A stretch of DNA of 43,735 nt from positions 1 through 43,735 of the forward strand of contig CAKJYC010000019.1 of assembly GCA_918244965.1 (NCBI GenBank), given 5' to 3'. The first letter of the stretch is position 1; each line of letters opens with the position of its first letter. This document shows positions 23,482 through 31,408 of this stretch, in pieces. Origin of the DNA: Clostridiales bacterium. Its GTDB lineage: Bacteria; Bacillota; Clostridia; Christensenellales; CAG-138. The translations under genes and the position numbers were made by a program. Below the pieces are notes generated by a model that worked only from the letters and a program-made list of their open reading frames with translations, was not told the DNA's origin and ran no database searches.

Positions 23482-24887
23482 AGGAACAGAATCCGTTTTT
23501 GAAGAATCAGGACGTCACGCTCGAAATCACCGGCGTGACCGGCGAGGGGCAGGGCGTCGGCCGATGCGAGGGCGTTGCGTTCTTCGTGCCGTATGCGTTG
23601 CCCGGCGAGACGGTCAAAGCGCACATCATCAAGGTCGAAAAACGCTTCTGCGTTGCGAAGATCCTGGAGATCCTGAAGCCGTCGGCGCATCGCGTTTCGC
23701 CCGCGTGCGAAGCGTTTGAAAAGTGCGGCGGCTGCGCGCTGATGCATATGGACTATGCCGAACAGCTGCGCACCAAGACGCAGATCGTCAGGGACGCGCT
23801 TGAACGCATCGGCGGCTTTTCGGACGTTCCGGTGCAGGATACGATCGGCATGGACGATCCGTGGCGCTATCGCAACAAGGGCAGCTTTCCGATCGGCAAG
23901 GTCGACGGCGCGATCTCGTTCGGCTTCTACGCCGAGCGCAGCCACCGGCTGATCCCGCTCTATGACTGCCCGATCGAGGACGCGCGTATCACCGCGATCG
24001 CGCGGACCGTGACCGAGTGGGCGTACCGCAGCCGCGTGCCTGTCTACGACGAAACGACGGGGAAGGGATGCTTACGTGCCTGTGTCGTGCGCGTCAGTTC
24101 GACCGGCGAGCGCATGGCGGCCGTCGTGACAAAGGGCGAGCTGCCCGCAAAGGAAACGCTCGTCCGCATGCTCGACGTCGAATCGCTCTACCACAACCGC
24201 AACGATAAAAACACCAACGTGCTGTTCGGCGACCGGTTTACGCTCCTAAAGGGCAAGCCGCAGATACTTGAGGAGCAGAACGGACTTCGCTTTGCCGTGA
24301 GCCCGCAGAGCTTTCTGCAGGTCAATCCGGTCCAGACGCGAAAGCTCTACGAGACCGCGCTTCACCTTCTGGACCCGAAGCCAAACGAAACGGTTGCGGA
24401 CGTGTACTGCGGCATCGGCACGATCTCGCTTGCGATCGCGCGCCGTGCGGGCAAGGTCGTCGGGATCGAATGCGTGCCGGAGGCAATCGCCGACGCAAAG
24501 AAAAACGCCGCGGCGAACGGCATACAGAACACAGAATTCCTTTGCGGGCTCGCCGAGGACGTGCTGCCGGCGCTTGTCCAAAAAGGCATGCGTCCGGACG
24601 CGATCGTGATCGACCCGCCGCGAAAGGGCTGCGAGGAGCCGGTCCTGAAGGCGATCGCCGAAAGCGGCGTCAACCGCGTCGTCTACGTCTCCTGCAATCC
24701 GGCCACGCTTGCGCGGGACGCAAAGATCCTTGCATCGTTCGGCTTTTGCATCGAACACGTACAGCCGGTCGATATGTTCCCGCATACGCAGCATGTGGAA
24801 ACTGTATGCTGCTTGTACCACCAAAAGAAAGACTTCATTTCCGTACCGTATGAACCGAAAGATGCGAGCTATCTAAATCAGCGCTAA
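23478..24887 (+). CDS. rlmD: 23S rRNA (uracil-C5)-methyltransferase, RlmD/RlmCD family
   Basis: A 469-aa TrmA-family methylase. The N-terminal TRAM domain (TLEITGVTGEGQGVGR) is followed by an iron-sulfur cluster motif with Cys77, Cys83 and Cys86 (CEAFEKCGGC) and a later Cys in LYDCPIEDA. The methyltransferase core has DVYCGIGTISLAIA, IDPPRKGCEE and the catalytic loop VSCNPATLARD. In Gram-positive bacteria one such enzyme (RlmCD) makes both U747 and U1939 methylations; paralogues exist, so position specificity is inferred. The ATG at 23478 overlaps the dnaE stop by 4 nt. Confidence 0.92.
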   Translation: MKEQNPFLKNQDVTLEITGVTGEGQGVGRCEGVAFFVPYALPGETVKAHIIKVEKRFCVAKILEILKPSAHRVSPACEAFEKCGGCALMHMDYAEQLRTKTQIVRDALERIGGFSDVPVQDTIGMDDPWRYRNKGSFPIGKVDGAISFGFYAERSHRLIPLYDCPIEDARITAIARTVTEWAYRSRVPVYDETTGKGCLRACVVRVSSTGERMAAVVTKGELPAKETLVRMLDVESLYHNRNDKNTNVLFGDRFTLLKGKPQILEEQNGLRFAVSPQSFLQVNPVQTRKLYETALHLLDPKPNETVADVYCGIGTISLAIARRAGKVVGIECVPEAIADAKKNAAANGIQNTEFLCGLAEDVLPALVQKGMRPDAIVIDPPRKGCEEPVLKAIAESGVNRVVYVSCNPATLARDAKILASFGFCIEHVQPVDMFPHTQHVETVCCLYHQKKDFISVPYEPKDASYLNQR

Positions 24888-24911
24888 AAACAAAAGAATA
24901 GGAGAGCAGCC

Positions 24912-25328
24912 ATGAAAAGACTAAGTATTGAAGCAGAACAAATAATGAAAGAACGTTTTGGAAAAGACAGCGTGATCGCTTTAGCAACAGAAGAAAATGG
25001 AATCCCATATGTCCGTTATGTGAATGCATATTATGAGGATGAATGCTTTTATGTTATTACCTACGCACTTTCGAACAAAATGCAGCAAATTCGCAATAAC
25101 CCTGTTGTAGCAGTTACTGGAGAATGGTTTACTGCACATGGAAAAGGAATAAATCTGGGTTATTTTGAAAAACCAGAGAATAAGCATATAGCGGCAAAGC
25201 TAAAAGATGTTTTTGCGGGATGGATCGACAATGGACATAATGATTTTTCCGATGAAAACACGATCATCCTGTGTATCAGATTGACAGATGGATTATTGCT
25301 CTCGCATGGTACAAGGTACGTATTTTAG
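24912..25328 (+). CDS. Pyridoxamine 5'-phosphate oxidase-like flavin-binding protein
   Basis: A 138-aa split-barrel protein with the pattern of the PPOX family (IALATEENGIPYVRYVNAYYEDECFYVIT, then NKMQQIRNNPVVAVTGEW). Such small members usually bind FMN or F420 or act as general stress proteins; substrate unknown. GGAGAG upstream of the ATG is the ribosome binding site. Its base composition is clearly richer in A and T than everything around it, with codons such as AAA, GAA, TTA and AAT dominating, so it was probably acquired from a lower-GC relative. A decayed gene fragment follows. Confidence 0.82.
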   Translation: MKRLSIEAEQIMKERFGKDSVIALATEENGIPYVRYVNAYYEDECFYVITYALSNKMQQIRNNPVVAVTGEWFTAHGKGINLGYFEKPENKHIAAKLKDVFAGWIDNGHNDFSDENTIILCIRLTDGLLLSHGTRYVF

Positions 25329-25431
25329 TTGCTGCCTTCGAATATGTTGACCTGTTTCTTCGGTTGTAGTCAGTTGAGACGGCAGTATTGATGATAAAGA
25401 AATAGATCAATCGGATTTGCAGAGGCAGCCA

Positions 25432-25512
25432 ATGAATTTGTTATTTATGATCGGTGATGCAGCTGTCGGAAAAATGACAGTCAGTCAGGAACAAGAGAAT
25501 CATAACAATTGA
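25432..25512 (+). pseudogene. Remnant of an AAA-type P-loop ATPase gene, 26 codons
   Basis: The frame MNLLFMIGDAAVGKMTVSQE is a recognisable N-terminus of small stand-alone ATPases whose Walker A reads GxxAVGKMTVGQ; after QE it degenerates and stops at TGA. Full-length relatives continue for over 150 residues, none of which is present. The 103 bases before it (25329-25431) contain no gene I can recognise. The segment is AT-rich like the gene before it. Confidence 0.55.
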
Positions 25513-25522
25513 GGAGCATCAA

Positions 25523-25972
25523 ATGGAATATACATATCTTATTTTGAGAGACAGACCGGAGTTGAAGGAAACCGCGGCGGAGTGGTTCCACCAAAAATGG
25601 GGCGTTCCGACGGAGGCATATCTTGCATGCATGGATGCATATCTGGACCGGGAAACGGAATACGGGTGGTATCTCTGCATGGACGGCGAAAGGATCGTCG
25701 GCGGACTGGGCGTCATTGAAAATGACTTCCATGACAGAAAGGACCTTTTCCCGAATGTCTGCGCCGTCTATACCGAAGAGGACTGCCGCGGCAAGGGGAT
25801 CGCCGGGCGTCTGCTGGATATGGCTGTCGAGGATCTGCGCGCCAAAGGGATCTCGCCGGTCTATCTGGTGACCGACCATACGGGATTCTATGAGCGATAC
25901 GGCTGGGAATTCCTGTGCATGGTGCAGGGGGACGGCGAGCCGGACATGACGCGAATGTATATACACCGGTAA
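25523..25972 (+). CDS. GNAT-family N-acetyltransferase
   Basis: A 149-aa GNAT. The acetyl-CoA pyrophosphate loop is EDCRGKGIAGRLL (about residues 94-106), and the closing motif HTGFYERYGWEF is typical of the fold. The acceptor is unknown; the shape resembles small-molecule amine acetyltransferases. GAGGAG about eight bases before the ATG is the ribosome binding site. Composition returns to the high-GC norm of the window here, so the AT-rich segment ends at about base 25520. Confidence 0.86.
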   Translation: MEYTYLILRDRPELKETAAEWFHQKWGVPTEAYLACMDAYLDRETEYGWYLCMDGERIVGGLGVIENDFHDRKDLFPNVCAVYTEEDCRGKGIAGRLLDMAVEDLRAKGISPVYLVTDHTGFYERYGWEFLCMVQGDGEPDMTRMYIHR

Positions 25973-26012
25973 AGCCGCATCGACGTATCGAAGCATCGGA
26001 GGAGGAACGGCC

Positions 26013-26738
26013 ATGAACATCACAGTCATCAACGGAACGGAAGTACACGGTGTAACGTATCGGCTGAAAGAGATCTTTCTGAACGCGTTTGGCGGCACGG
26101 CCGAAATCACGGAGTTTTATCTGCCGAGGGACTGTCCGGGCTTCTGCGCCGGTTGCAAGGCCTGCTTTCTGAAGGACGAGCATTTATGCAAGGACGCCGC
26201 CTATATTCAGAAGATCGAAAGCGCGCTGATCAAGGCGGATCTGATCGTGCTGACGTCTCCCGCATATGTGTTTCATACGACCGGGGCAATGAAGACGATG
26301 CTGGACCATTTCGGCTATCGGTGGATGCCGCACCGCCCCGCAAAGGAACTGTTCGGGAAACGGGCGGTCGTGATCACGCAATGCCTCGGCGCGGGCGCGA
26401 AATCATCGGCAAAGGATATCAGGGACAGCCTGGCATGGTGGGGGATCAGCAGGATCAAGGTCTGCAGGTTCAGGCTCATGAGCGAAGTCGTATGGGACCA
26501 CATTCCGGAGAAGAAGCGGGCGGGCATGACGTCGCGCCTGATAAAAACGGCGAAGCGGATGCAAAGGACCGATTATTCCAAACCGGCCCGTACCAATCTC
26601 ACGGTCAAGTGCAAATTCCACACCGTCAGAATGATGCAGACCGGCCTCGGAAAACAAAATCCGGACTACACGGATTACAGGTATTGGAAGGAACAGGGGT
26701 GGCTTGATAAGGAAAGGCCCTGGAAGCAGCGCCGTTGA
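26013..26738 (+). CDS. Flavodoxin-fold NAD(P)H-dependent oxidoreductase
   Basis: A 241-aa protein. The first ~150 residues have the flavodoxin-like fold of the NADPH-dependent FMN reductase group: ITVINGTEVHGVTYRLKE (phosphate loop), the cysteine segment FCAGCKACFLKDEHLC with four cysteines, and VLTSPAYVFHTTGAMKTMLDHF. The remaining ~90 residues are basic and not recognised. Substrate unknown; relatives reduce flavins, quinones or iron-sulfur proteins. GGAGGAGG before the ATG is a strong ribosome binding site. Confidence 0.84.
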   Translation: MNITVINGTEVHGVTYRLKEIFLNAFGGTAEITEFYLPRDCPGFCAGCKACFLKDEHLCKDAAYIQKIESALIKADLIVLTSPAYVFHTTGAMKTMLDHFGYRWMPHRPAKELFGKRAVVITQCLGAGAKSSAKDIRDSLAWWGISRIKVCRFRLMSEVVWDHIPEKKRAGMTSRLIKTAKRMQRTDYSKPARTNLTVKCKFHTVRMMQTGLGKQNPDYTDYRYWKEQGWLDKERPWKQRR

Positions 26739-26774
26739 CAAACGGAACCCCGGTTGATCGGGATTGCGGATCGG

Positions 26775-27218
26775 ATGCGTATGAAAATCAAATTGTACGA
26801 AGACAAATACAGAGACGACATGATCTTCATGGTGCTGGAGGCCAAGGACGCGCTCGGAAGAGTGCCGCGCATCAATGCGGATCTGCTCGACGTCAAGGCA
26901 AACTACTTTGACCGCGGGGACCGGTTCTGGATCGCCGTGAACGGGGATGACCGGGTGATCGGCTGCGGCGGGTATTCGCGGATCGACGGCACGAGCGAGG
27001 CGTTTGTGCATCGGCTGTACGTCAAGGCGTCCGAAAAGCGCAAGGGGATCGGCTCGGCTCTGCTCGAAACGATTGAGGCGGGCATGCGCGAAAGCGGCGT
27101 CACGGTATCGCGCGTGCATCTCGGCGAGCCGCAAACGCAGTGGTTTGAGTCGTATGCGTTCTATCCGAAGCATGGATACGCCGAATACGCGCCGCGGTAT
27201 ATGAAGAAGGAATTGTAA
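26775..27218 (+). CDS. GNAT-family N-acetyltransferase
   Basis: A protein of about 147 aa with the GNAT core: FVHRLYVKASEKRKGIGSALL (acetyl-CoA loop KRKGIGS) and a C-terminal FYPKHGYAEYAPRY. Acceptor unknown. The start is uncertain: ATG 26775 and ATG 26781 are both in frame, TTG 26754 is possible, and none has a convincing ribosome binding site, so translation may depend on the upstream gene, which ends 36 nt before. It is not closely similar to the GNAT at 25523. Confidence 0.8.
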   Translation: MRMKIKLYEDKYRDDMIFMVLEAKDALGRVPRINADLLDVKANYFDRGDRFWIAVNGDDRVIGCGGYSRIDGTSEAFVHRLYVKASEKRKGIGSALLETIEAGMRESGVTVSRVHLGEPQTQWFESYAFYPKHGYAEYAPRYMKKEL

Positions 27219-27338
27219 GCGCCTGGATGAACGGAGGCAATGAAACGAATCGTGCCGCTTCGACCGTTCCAAAAAGCTGGAACTGAGCCGCAAGGGCGGA
27301 CCGGCGATGCGCGTGTGACAAGACAAAACGGAGGGAAA

Positions 27339-27680
27339 ATGTCCAGGTACAACTACACCGAAGAGGATCTGGAGGACGCGAGGGAGTATCGGGAGCAGAT
27401 CCACAGGGAAGCGCTGAAGCAGGCGCGCATGGTGCATCCGGAGATCACCGAGGTCTATGACAAGAACCCGACGGACACATACTTTGCGAACGTGTGGGAC
27501 TATCCGGGGCAGTGGTACCTGTACGTGGCGATCCCGGAGCAGTACCGGACCAAGAAGGACCTGATCGACGATATCGTCAAGGACACGATCGAGCGGCACC
27601 GGCAAATGCTTGCCGAGCTGCCCGCACCGAAACGGCAGGGCTTTTTTCGGCGGCTCTTTTCACGGAAGAAGCGTGTTTGA
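27339..27680 (+). CDS. Hypothetical protein, 113 aa
   Basis: Not recognised. The protein is highly charged, with an acidic helical N-terminus (YTEEDLEDAREYREQIHREA), a central aromatic segment (WDYPGQWYLYVAIPEQY) and a strongly basic tail (FFRRLFSRKKRV). No signal peptide or membrane helix. ATG 27339 with GGAGGG upstream is preferred; an in-frame ATG at 27240 would add 33 residues of unlikely composition and its purine run is only two bases away. The TGA stop forms part of the -35 box of the next promoter. Confidence 0.68.
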   Translation: MSRYNYTEEDLEDAREYREQIHREALKQARMVHPEITEVYDKNPTDTYFANVWDYPGQWYLYVAIPEQYRTKKDLIDDIVKDTIERHRQMLAELPAPKRQGFFRRLFSRKKRV

Positions 27681-27705
27681 CAAAAACCGCTTTTTGCAAT
27701 ATGAT
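27677..27705 (+). promoter_or_regulatory. Sigma-A promoter of the PlsC-family operon, built on the upstream stop codon
   Basis: Perfect TTGACA (27677-27682), 17-nt spacer, TATGAT (27700-27705). The TGA at 27678-27680 ends the preceding gene inside the -35. The leader is about 23 nt with GAGGGG before the ATG at 27735. Confidence 0.82.
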
Positions 27706-27734
27706 AAACAAAACGATGAGATGAGGGGTATAAC

Positions 27735-28598
27735 ATGTTTGATCCGAAAACCGACAAGTTCCCGTATCCGATGGAAACGGACAGGCACTATCTCGAAGTG
27801 CACAAAAACCGCGGGATCGTGTTCGACGAGAATTATCCGTACATCGACCGGTCGAAGCCGTTCCGCTTCAAGCAGGGAGTCGTGCGGTTTCTGCTGAAGA
27901 TCCTGGTGTTTCCGATGTGCCGGGTGCGGCTGGGACTGAAGGTCGTCGGGAAGGAGAACCTGAAAAAACACCGCGACGTGCTGAAGCAGGGCACGATCTC
28001 CGTCAGCAACCATGTACATATGTGGGACTACCTCGCGCTGATGAGCGCGATCCGGCCGTTCTGGTCGAACCTGCTCTCGTGGGCGCCGAACATCAACGGC
28101 GAGAACGGCACGCTGATCCGCATGGTCGGCGGTATTCCGATCCCGGATCGGAACCTTGCGGGCACGAAGGCGTACCTCAAGGCGGTCCGCGCGCTGCTGA
28201 AGGACGGCGGCTGGCTGCAGGTCTATGCCGAGGGCAGCATGTGGGAATACTATGCGCCGGTGCGTCCGTTCAAGCGCGGCGCGGCGCATCTTGCGGTGGA
28301 CAGCAACAAGCCGATCATGCCGTTCGGCTTCTCGTACCGGGAACCGGGCTGGTTCAGAAAGAACGTCTTTCACCAGATCGCAAAGTTCACGCTGACGGTC
28401 GGCGAACCGCTGTTCCCGGACCTGTCCCTGCCCGAAAAGGAGCGCGAAACGGACCTGACCGTGCGCAGTCACGACGCGGTCTGCCGCCTTGCGGGCATCG
28501 ACCCGAAGGAGAATCTGTACCCCGCGCTGTTTGACAACAGCAAGCGGATCGACTACTATACCGATACCTACGGCGTCGGCTATAAGGGATCGCACTGA
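27735..28598 (+). CDS. PlsC-family 1-acyl-sn-glycerol-3-phosphate acyltransferase
   Basis: A 287-aa membrane-associated acyltransferase of phospholipid synthesis. The catalytic motif HxxxxD is His93 to Asp98 (NHVHMWD), and the substrate-binding motif appears as YAEGSMWEYYAPVRPFKRG about 120 residues later. A hydrophobic segment at residues 48-62 probably sits in the membrane interface. The ~45-residue N-terminal extension before it is soluble. It may not be the main PlsC of the cell, since it lies among accessory genes and is somewhat longer than the usual ~240 aa. It heads a unit of five genes running to 31349. Confidence 0.86.
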   Translation: MFDPKTDKFPYPMETDRHYLEVHKNRGIVFDENYPYIDRSKPFRFKQGVVRFLLKILVFPMCRVRLGLKVVGKENLKKHRDVLKQGTISVSNHVHMWDYLALMSAIRPFWSNLLSWAPNINGENGTLIRMVGGIPIPDRNLAGTKAYLKAVRALLKDGGWLQVYAEGSMWEYYAPVRPFKRGAAHLAVDSNKPIMPFGFSYREPGWFRKNVFHQIAKFTLTVGEPLFPDLSLPEKERETDLTVRSHDAVCRLAGIDPKENLYPALFDNSKRIDYYTDTYGVGYKGSH

Positions 28599-28610
28599 AG
28601 GAGGTTTTGT

Positions 28611-28922
28611 ATGAAACAGATCGAACGCATCGAGCGCATGGAAACGTACCTGAATGAATCCGAATCTGCGGTCCGCGCACTCGCGGAAGCGCTGGAACGC
28701 TATGAAGCGATCCAGCCGCATTTCAAAAAGCTGTCCGATTACTACGGCAGCACGCTGTGGATGAAGGATTATGAGGACGACGAGGCGGGCAGGCTGCCCG
28801 AAGACTTGAAGCGCGGCGTTCTTTCCGAGGACGCGGTCTACGATCTTCTGACGGACCATCACGAGCTGATCCTCCGGATGTCCAAGGCGATCACCAAATC
28901 CATCGACGGCAAAATGATCTGA
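28611..28922 (+). CDS. DUF4298-like small protein, 103 aa
   Basis: A soluble, mostly helical protein (QIERIERMETYLNESE, then LAEALERYEAIQPHFKKLSDYYGSTLWMKDYEDDE) that matches the pattern of DUF4298, a family of ~100-aa proteins of unknown function in Firmicutes. GGAGG nine bases before the ATG is the ribosome binding site. It sits 12 nt after the acyltransferase gene and 11 nt before the GNAT fusion gene, clearly in the same operon. Confidence 0.75.
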   Translation: MKQIERIERMETYLNESESAVRALAEALERYEAIQPHFKKLSDYYGSTLWMKDYEDDEAGRLPEDLKRGVLSEDAVYDLLTDHHELILRMSKAITKSIDGKMI

Positions 28923-28933
28923 AAGGACGTAAC

Positions 28934-29701
28934 ATGCAAACGATCGAAACGGAACGGCTGATATTGCGCGCATGGACGCCGGACGATGCGCCCGGCATGT
29001 TTGCGTATGCCAAATCGCCGCTCGTGGGGCCTGCCGCGGGCTGGGAACCGCATAAGACGGTCGCGGATTCCGAAGCGTATCTGAAGCTCGCGATCGAGGA
29101 AAACGAGACGTGGGCGGTCACGCAGAAAACGGACGGAAGGATCCTCGGCGGGATCGGCCTGCACACGACGCGCGTCGACACCGTGCGGGAGCTCGGCTAC
29201 GTCCTGCACCCGGATTTTTGGGGCAAAGGGATCATGACCGAGGCAGCGAAGGCGGTCATTGATTTTGGATTCCGCACGCTGCTGCTGGACGCGATCATCA
29301 TCCGGCGAAACGCGAACAACGCGCGCTCCGGCAGGGTGATTGCAAAGTGCGGCTTCCGCTACGACGGGACGCTGCGCCGCAACACGCGCAGGGCCGACGG
29401 ATCGCTTTCCGACGATTGCGCGTACTCGATGACGCGTGAGGAATGGGAGCAGGGACCGCAGGAGAGCCGTGCGTACAGCTTTGTGCAGAACCGCGCGTGC
29501 GAGTATTTTCCGTGCCACAAAACGAATGATCCGGAACATTTCAACTGTCTGTTCTGCTACTGCCCGCTGTACCGCATGAAGGACTGCGGCGGCAACCCTT
29601 CGTATCTGCCGAACGGGATCAAGGACTGCAGCAACTGCACCGTGCCGCATTTCTGCTACGACCATGTCGTTAATAAACTGATGGAGCGTACGGACGTATG
29701 A
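28934..29701 (+). CDS. GNAT acetyltransferase fused to a cysteine-rich small (zf-like) domain
   Basis: A 255-aa two-domain protein. Residues 1-170 are a RimJ/RimL-type GNAT (IETERLILRAWTPDDAPGMF; acetyl-CoA loop HPDFWGKGIMTEA). Residues 180-242 form a compact cysteine-rich domain with nine cysteines at 189, 194, 205, 208, 210, 218, 232, 235 and 241 (NRACEYFPCHK, FNCLFCYCPLY, KDCSNC), the pattern of the cysteine-rich small domain family (PF04071), which normally stands alone or near cobalamin genes. Metal binding is likely; the role of the fusion is unknown. The stop overlaps the next ATG by 4 nt. Confidence 0.85.
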   Translation: MQTIETERLILRAWTPDDAPGMFAYAKSPLVGPAAGWEPHKTVADSEAYLKLAIEENETWAVTQKTDGRILGGIGLHTTRVDTVRELGYVLHPDFWGKGIMTEAAKAVIDFGFRTLLLDAIIIRRNANNARSGRVIAKCGFRYDGTLRRNTRRADGSLSDDCAYSMTREEWEQGPQESRAYSFVQNRACEYFPCHKTNDPEHFNCLFCYCPLYRMKDCGGNPSYLPNGIKDCSNCTVPHFCYDHVVNKLMERTDV

Positions 29702-30480
29702 TCCCGGCCTTGATCGTCATCGGCGCGCTGCTGCTTGTCTGTCTGCTTTTTTTCCTCGAAAACCGCAGGTTCGTCATCGCGCGCGAAACGATCGAGCATG
29801 AAAAGACCGACGCGCCGTTCACGGTCGTTCAGGTCAGCGATCTGCACGATCTGCGCTTCGGCAAAGGGCAGGAGAAGCTGCTTGCCGCGATCCGCGAAGC
29901 GAAGCCGGACTGCATCGTGATCACCGGCGACCTGTTCAACCGCAGAAACAAACGCGCGTGCAAAAACGCGTTCGCATTTGTAAAGGAAGCGGTGCGCATT
30001 GCGCCGACGTACTTTGCGGAGGGCAACCATGAATGCGCGCTCGGCGAGACGGGGGAGCGGTTCATCGAAGAGATTCGCAAAACGGGCGTCTGCGTGCTGC
30101 GCGACGAATTCGTTGATCTGAAGCAGTGCCGCCTGATCGGCCTCCGGCAATACGCATCACCCGAAATGCTTGGCGCCATGCTCGATGCAAGCCGGCTGAA
30201 CCTGACGCTTGCACACCGGCCGGAGCTGTTCCCGATCTATGCGGGGACCGGCGCGGACGTGATCCTGTCAGGGCATGCGCACGGCGGGCAGATCCGCCTG
30301 TTCGGGCGCGGGCTGTACGCGCCGCAGCAGGGCTTTTTCCCGCGCTTCACTGCCGGAACGTATCGCATTGGTTCGTCCGTGCTGTATGTGTCCCGCGGGC
30401 TCGGCAATACGATCCCGTTCCCGCGCGTGTTCGACACGCCGGAACTCAATATTCTGACTGTCCGACCGAAAGGAGTATGA
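29698..30480 (+). CDS. Membrane-anchored metallophosphoesterase (YkuE/calcineurin-like)
   Basis: A 260-aa protein with an N-terminal membrane helix (residues 3-21) and the complete two-metal phosphoesterase motif set: VSDLHD (Asp48, His50), TGDLFNR, GNHE and GHAHGGQ. This matches the YkuE-type family, some members of which act on lipid head groups such as UDP-diacylglucosamine; the substrate here is not established. The ATG overlaps the stop of the GNAT fusion gene. Downstream is a protein with a dead protease fold, starting 2 nt past this stop. Confidence 0.88.
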   Translation: MIPALIVIGALLLVCLLFFLENRRFVIARETIEHEKTDAPFTVVQVSDLHDLRFGKGQEKLLAAIREAKPDCIVITGDLFNRRNKRACKNAFAFVKEAVRIAPTYFAEGNHECALGETGERFIEEIRKTGVCVLRDEFVDLKQCRLIGLRQYASPEMLGAMLDASRLNLTLAHRPELFPIYAGTGADVILSGHAHGGQIRLFGRGLYAPQQGFFPRFTAGTYRIGSSVLYVSRGLGNTIPFPRVFDTPELNILTVRPKGV

Positions 30481-30482
30481 CT

Positions 30483-31349
30483 ATGTTTGCAGACGCCGTA
30501 GAAACGATCAAAAGTGCGATCCGCCCGATGCACATCATCCGCAGGCGGTTTTCCGACAACGCGATCCTGCCCGACATCGCAACGCTGTTCTTTGTCAACG
30601 AGCGCGGCGACGCGATCACGTCCAAGCGCGTGTCGACGATCCTGACCGCAGCGAACAGCGCAGACCAGATGTACAAAACATATCTCGGCAGAAGGTCCGC
30701 GCTCCCGCACGACGAGAGCTATCGCTTTGCGGAGAAGCGGCTCGAAAAGGATATGAAGCTGACGCCGGAATCCATCATCCAGATCCGCTATGCGTTCATC
30801 GGCTGCGCCAGAGGCAACGTACGCATCCAGTGCATCCCGCATCCGAAGTACGACCTTGCGCTGCTGCGGTTTTCGACCGACGGCGAGCTGTTGTACCGCG
30901 ACCATGTGACCTTTGCGGCGAACACGCCGCGGCAGGGGCAGACCGTGTGCCGCCTCGGCTTTGCAATGCCGGAGTTCCGGAACTTCCGGATGAATCCGGA
31001 GCAGGACGCGATCGAATTTACCGACGTCGGCAAAACCGGCTCGTCGCTGTTTGCACTGGACGGCGTCGTTACGCGCTTCCTCGCCGACGAGGAGCGCACA
31101 TTTGCGGTCGAGACGACCAATGCGGGGCCGATCGGCATGAACGGTGCGCCGCTGTTTGATGCGCAGGGCCGCGTCGTCGGCATGCAGAGCGGCATGGGCG
31201 TGATGATGCTCGGTGCGGACGTCAAAATGGAAACGCAGAACAAGGAGCCGTTTGTCGATCACAGCACGATGCGCCTTGCGATCAACACCTATCCGGACGT
31301 CATCAAGGACTTCCTCCGCGCGCAGAATGTGACCTATTACGAAGAATGA
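30483..31349 (+). CDS. Trypsin-fold (S1-like) protein with a degenerate catalytic triad
   Basis: A 288-aa protein with the layout of a two-barrel trypsin-like domain. Aligned with HtrA-type proteases, the TNAHVV position reads TSKRVS, so the catalytic His is Arg49; the Asp is kept (YDLALLRF, Asp124); and GNSGGPL reads GMNGAPL, so the nucleophile Ser is Asn220. It is therefore probably not a protease. No signal peptide is visible, so it is likely cytoplasmic. Start choice: ATG 30477 overlaps the preceding stop but is one base from AAGGAG; ATG 30483 has the proper seven-base spacing. A binding or scaffold role is inference. Confidence 0.74.
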   Translation: MFADAVETIKSAIRPMHIIRRRFSDNAILPDIATLFFVNERGDAITSKRVSTILTAANSADQMYKTYLGRRSALPHDESYRFAEKRLEKDMKLTPESIIQIRYAFIGCARGNVRIQCIPHPKYDLALLRFSTDGELLYRDHVTFAANTPRQGQTVCRLGFAMPEFRNFRMNPEQDAIEFTDVGKTGSSLFALDGVVTRFLADEERTFAVETTNAGPIGMNGAPLFDAQGRVVGMQSGMGVMMLGADVKMETQNKEPFVDHSTMRLAINTYPDVIKDFLRAQNVTYYEE

Positions 31350-31365
31350 TCTCTCCCGAAAACAA

Positions 31366-31402
31366 AGAACCGCCCGTTTGCTTGGGCGGTTCTGTTTGGT
31401 TT
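31366..31402. terminator. Bidirectional intrinsic terminator between converging units
   Basis: AGAACCGCCC (31366-31375) pairs perfectly with GGGCGGTTCT (31384-31393) around an eight-base loop. A T-rich run follows on the plus strand and another (TTTGTTTTC) on the minus strand, so it can end both the plus-strand operon and deoC. Confidence 0.9.
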
Positions 31403-31408
31403 TTTGGA

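Noticed and set aside
27241..27303. Possible C-terminal remnant of a lost gene: in the +2 frame a stretch reads RFDRSKKLELSRKGGPAMRV before a stop
   Set aside because: Protein-like in composition, but only about 23 codons, bounded upstream by a stop, and without any family I can name.
27240..27338. Longer start (ATG 27240) for the 113-aa hypothetical protein
   Set aside because: The GGAGG there is only two bases from the ATG, and the extra 33 residues have low-complexity shadow-like composition; ATG 27339 has a well-placed GGAGGG.
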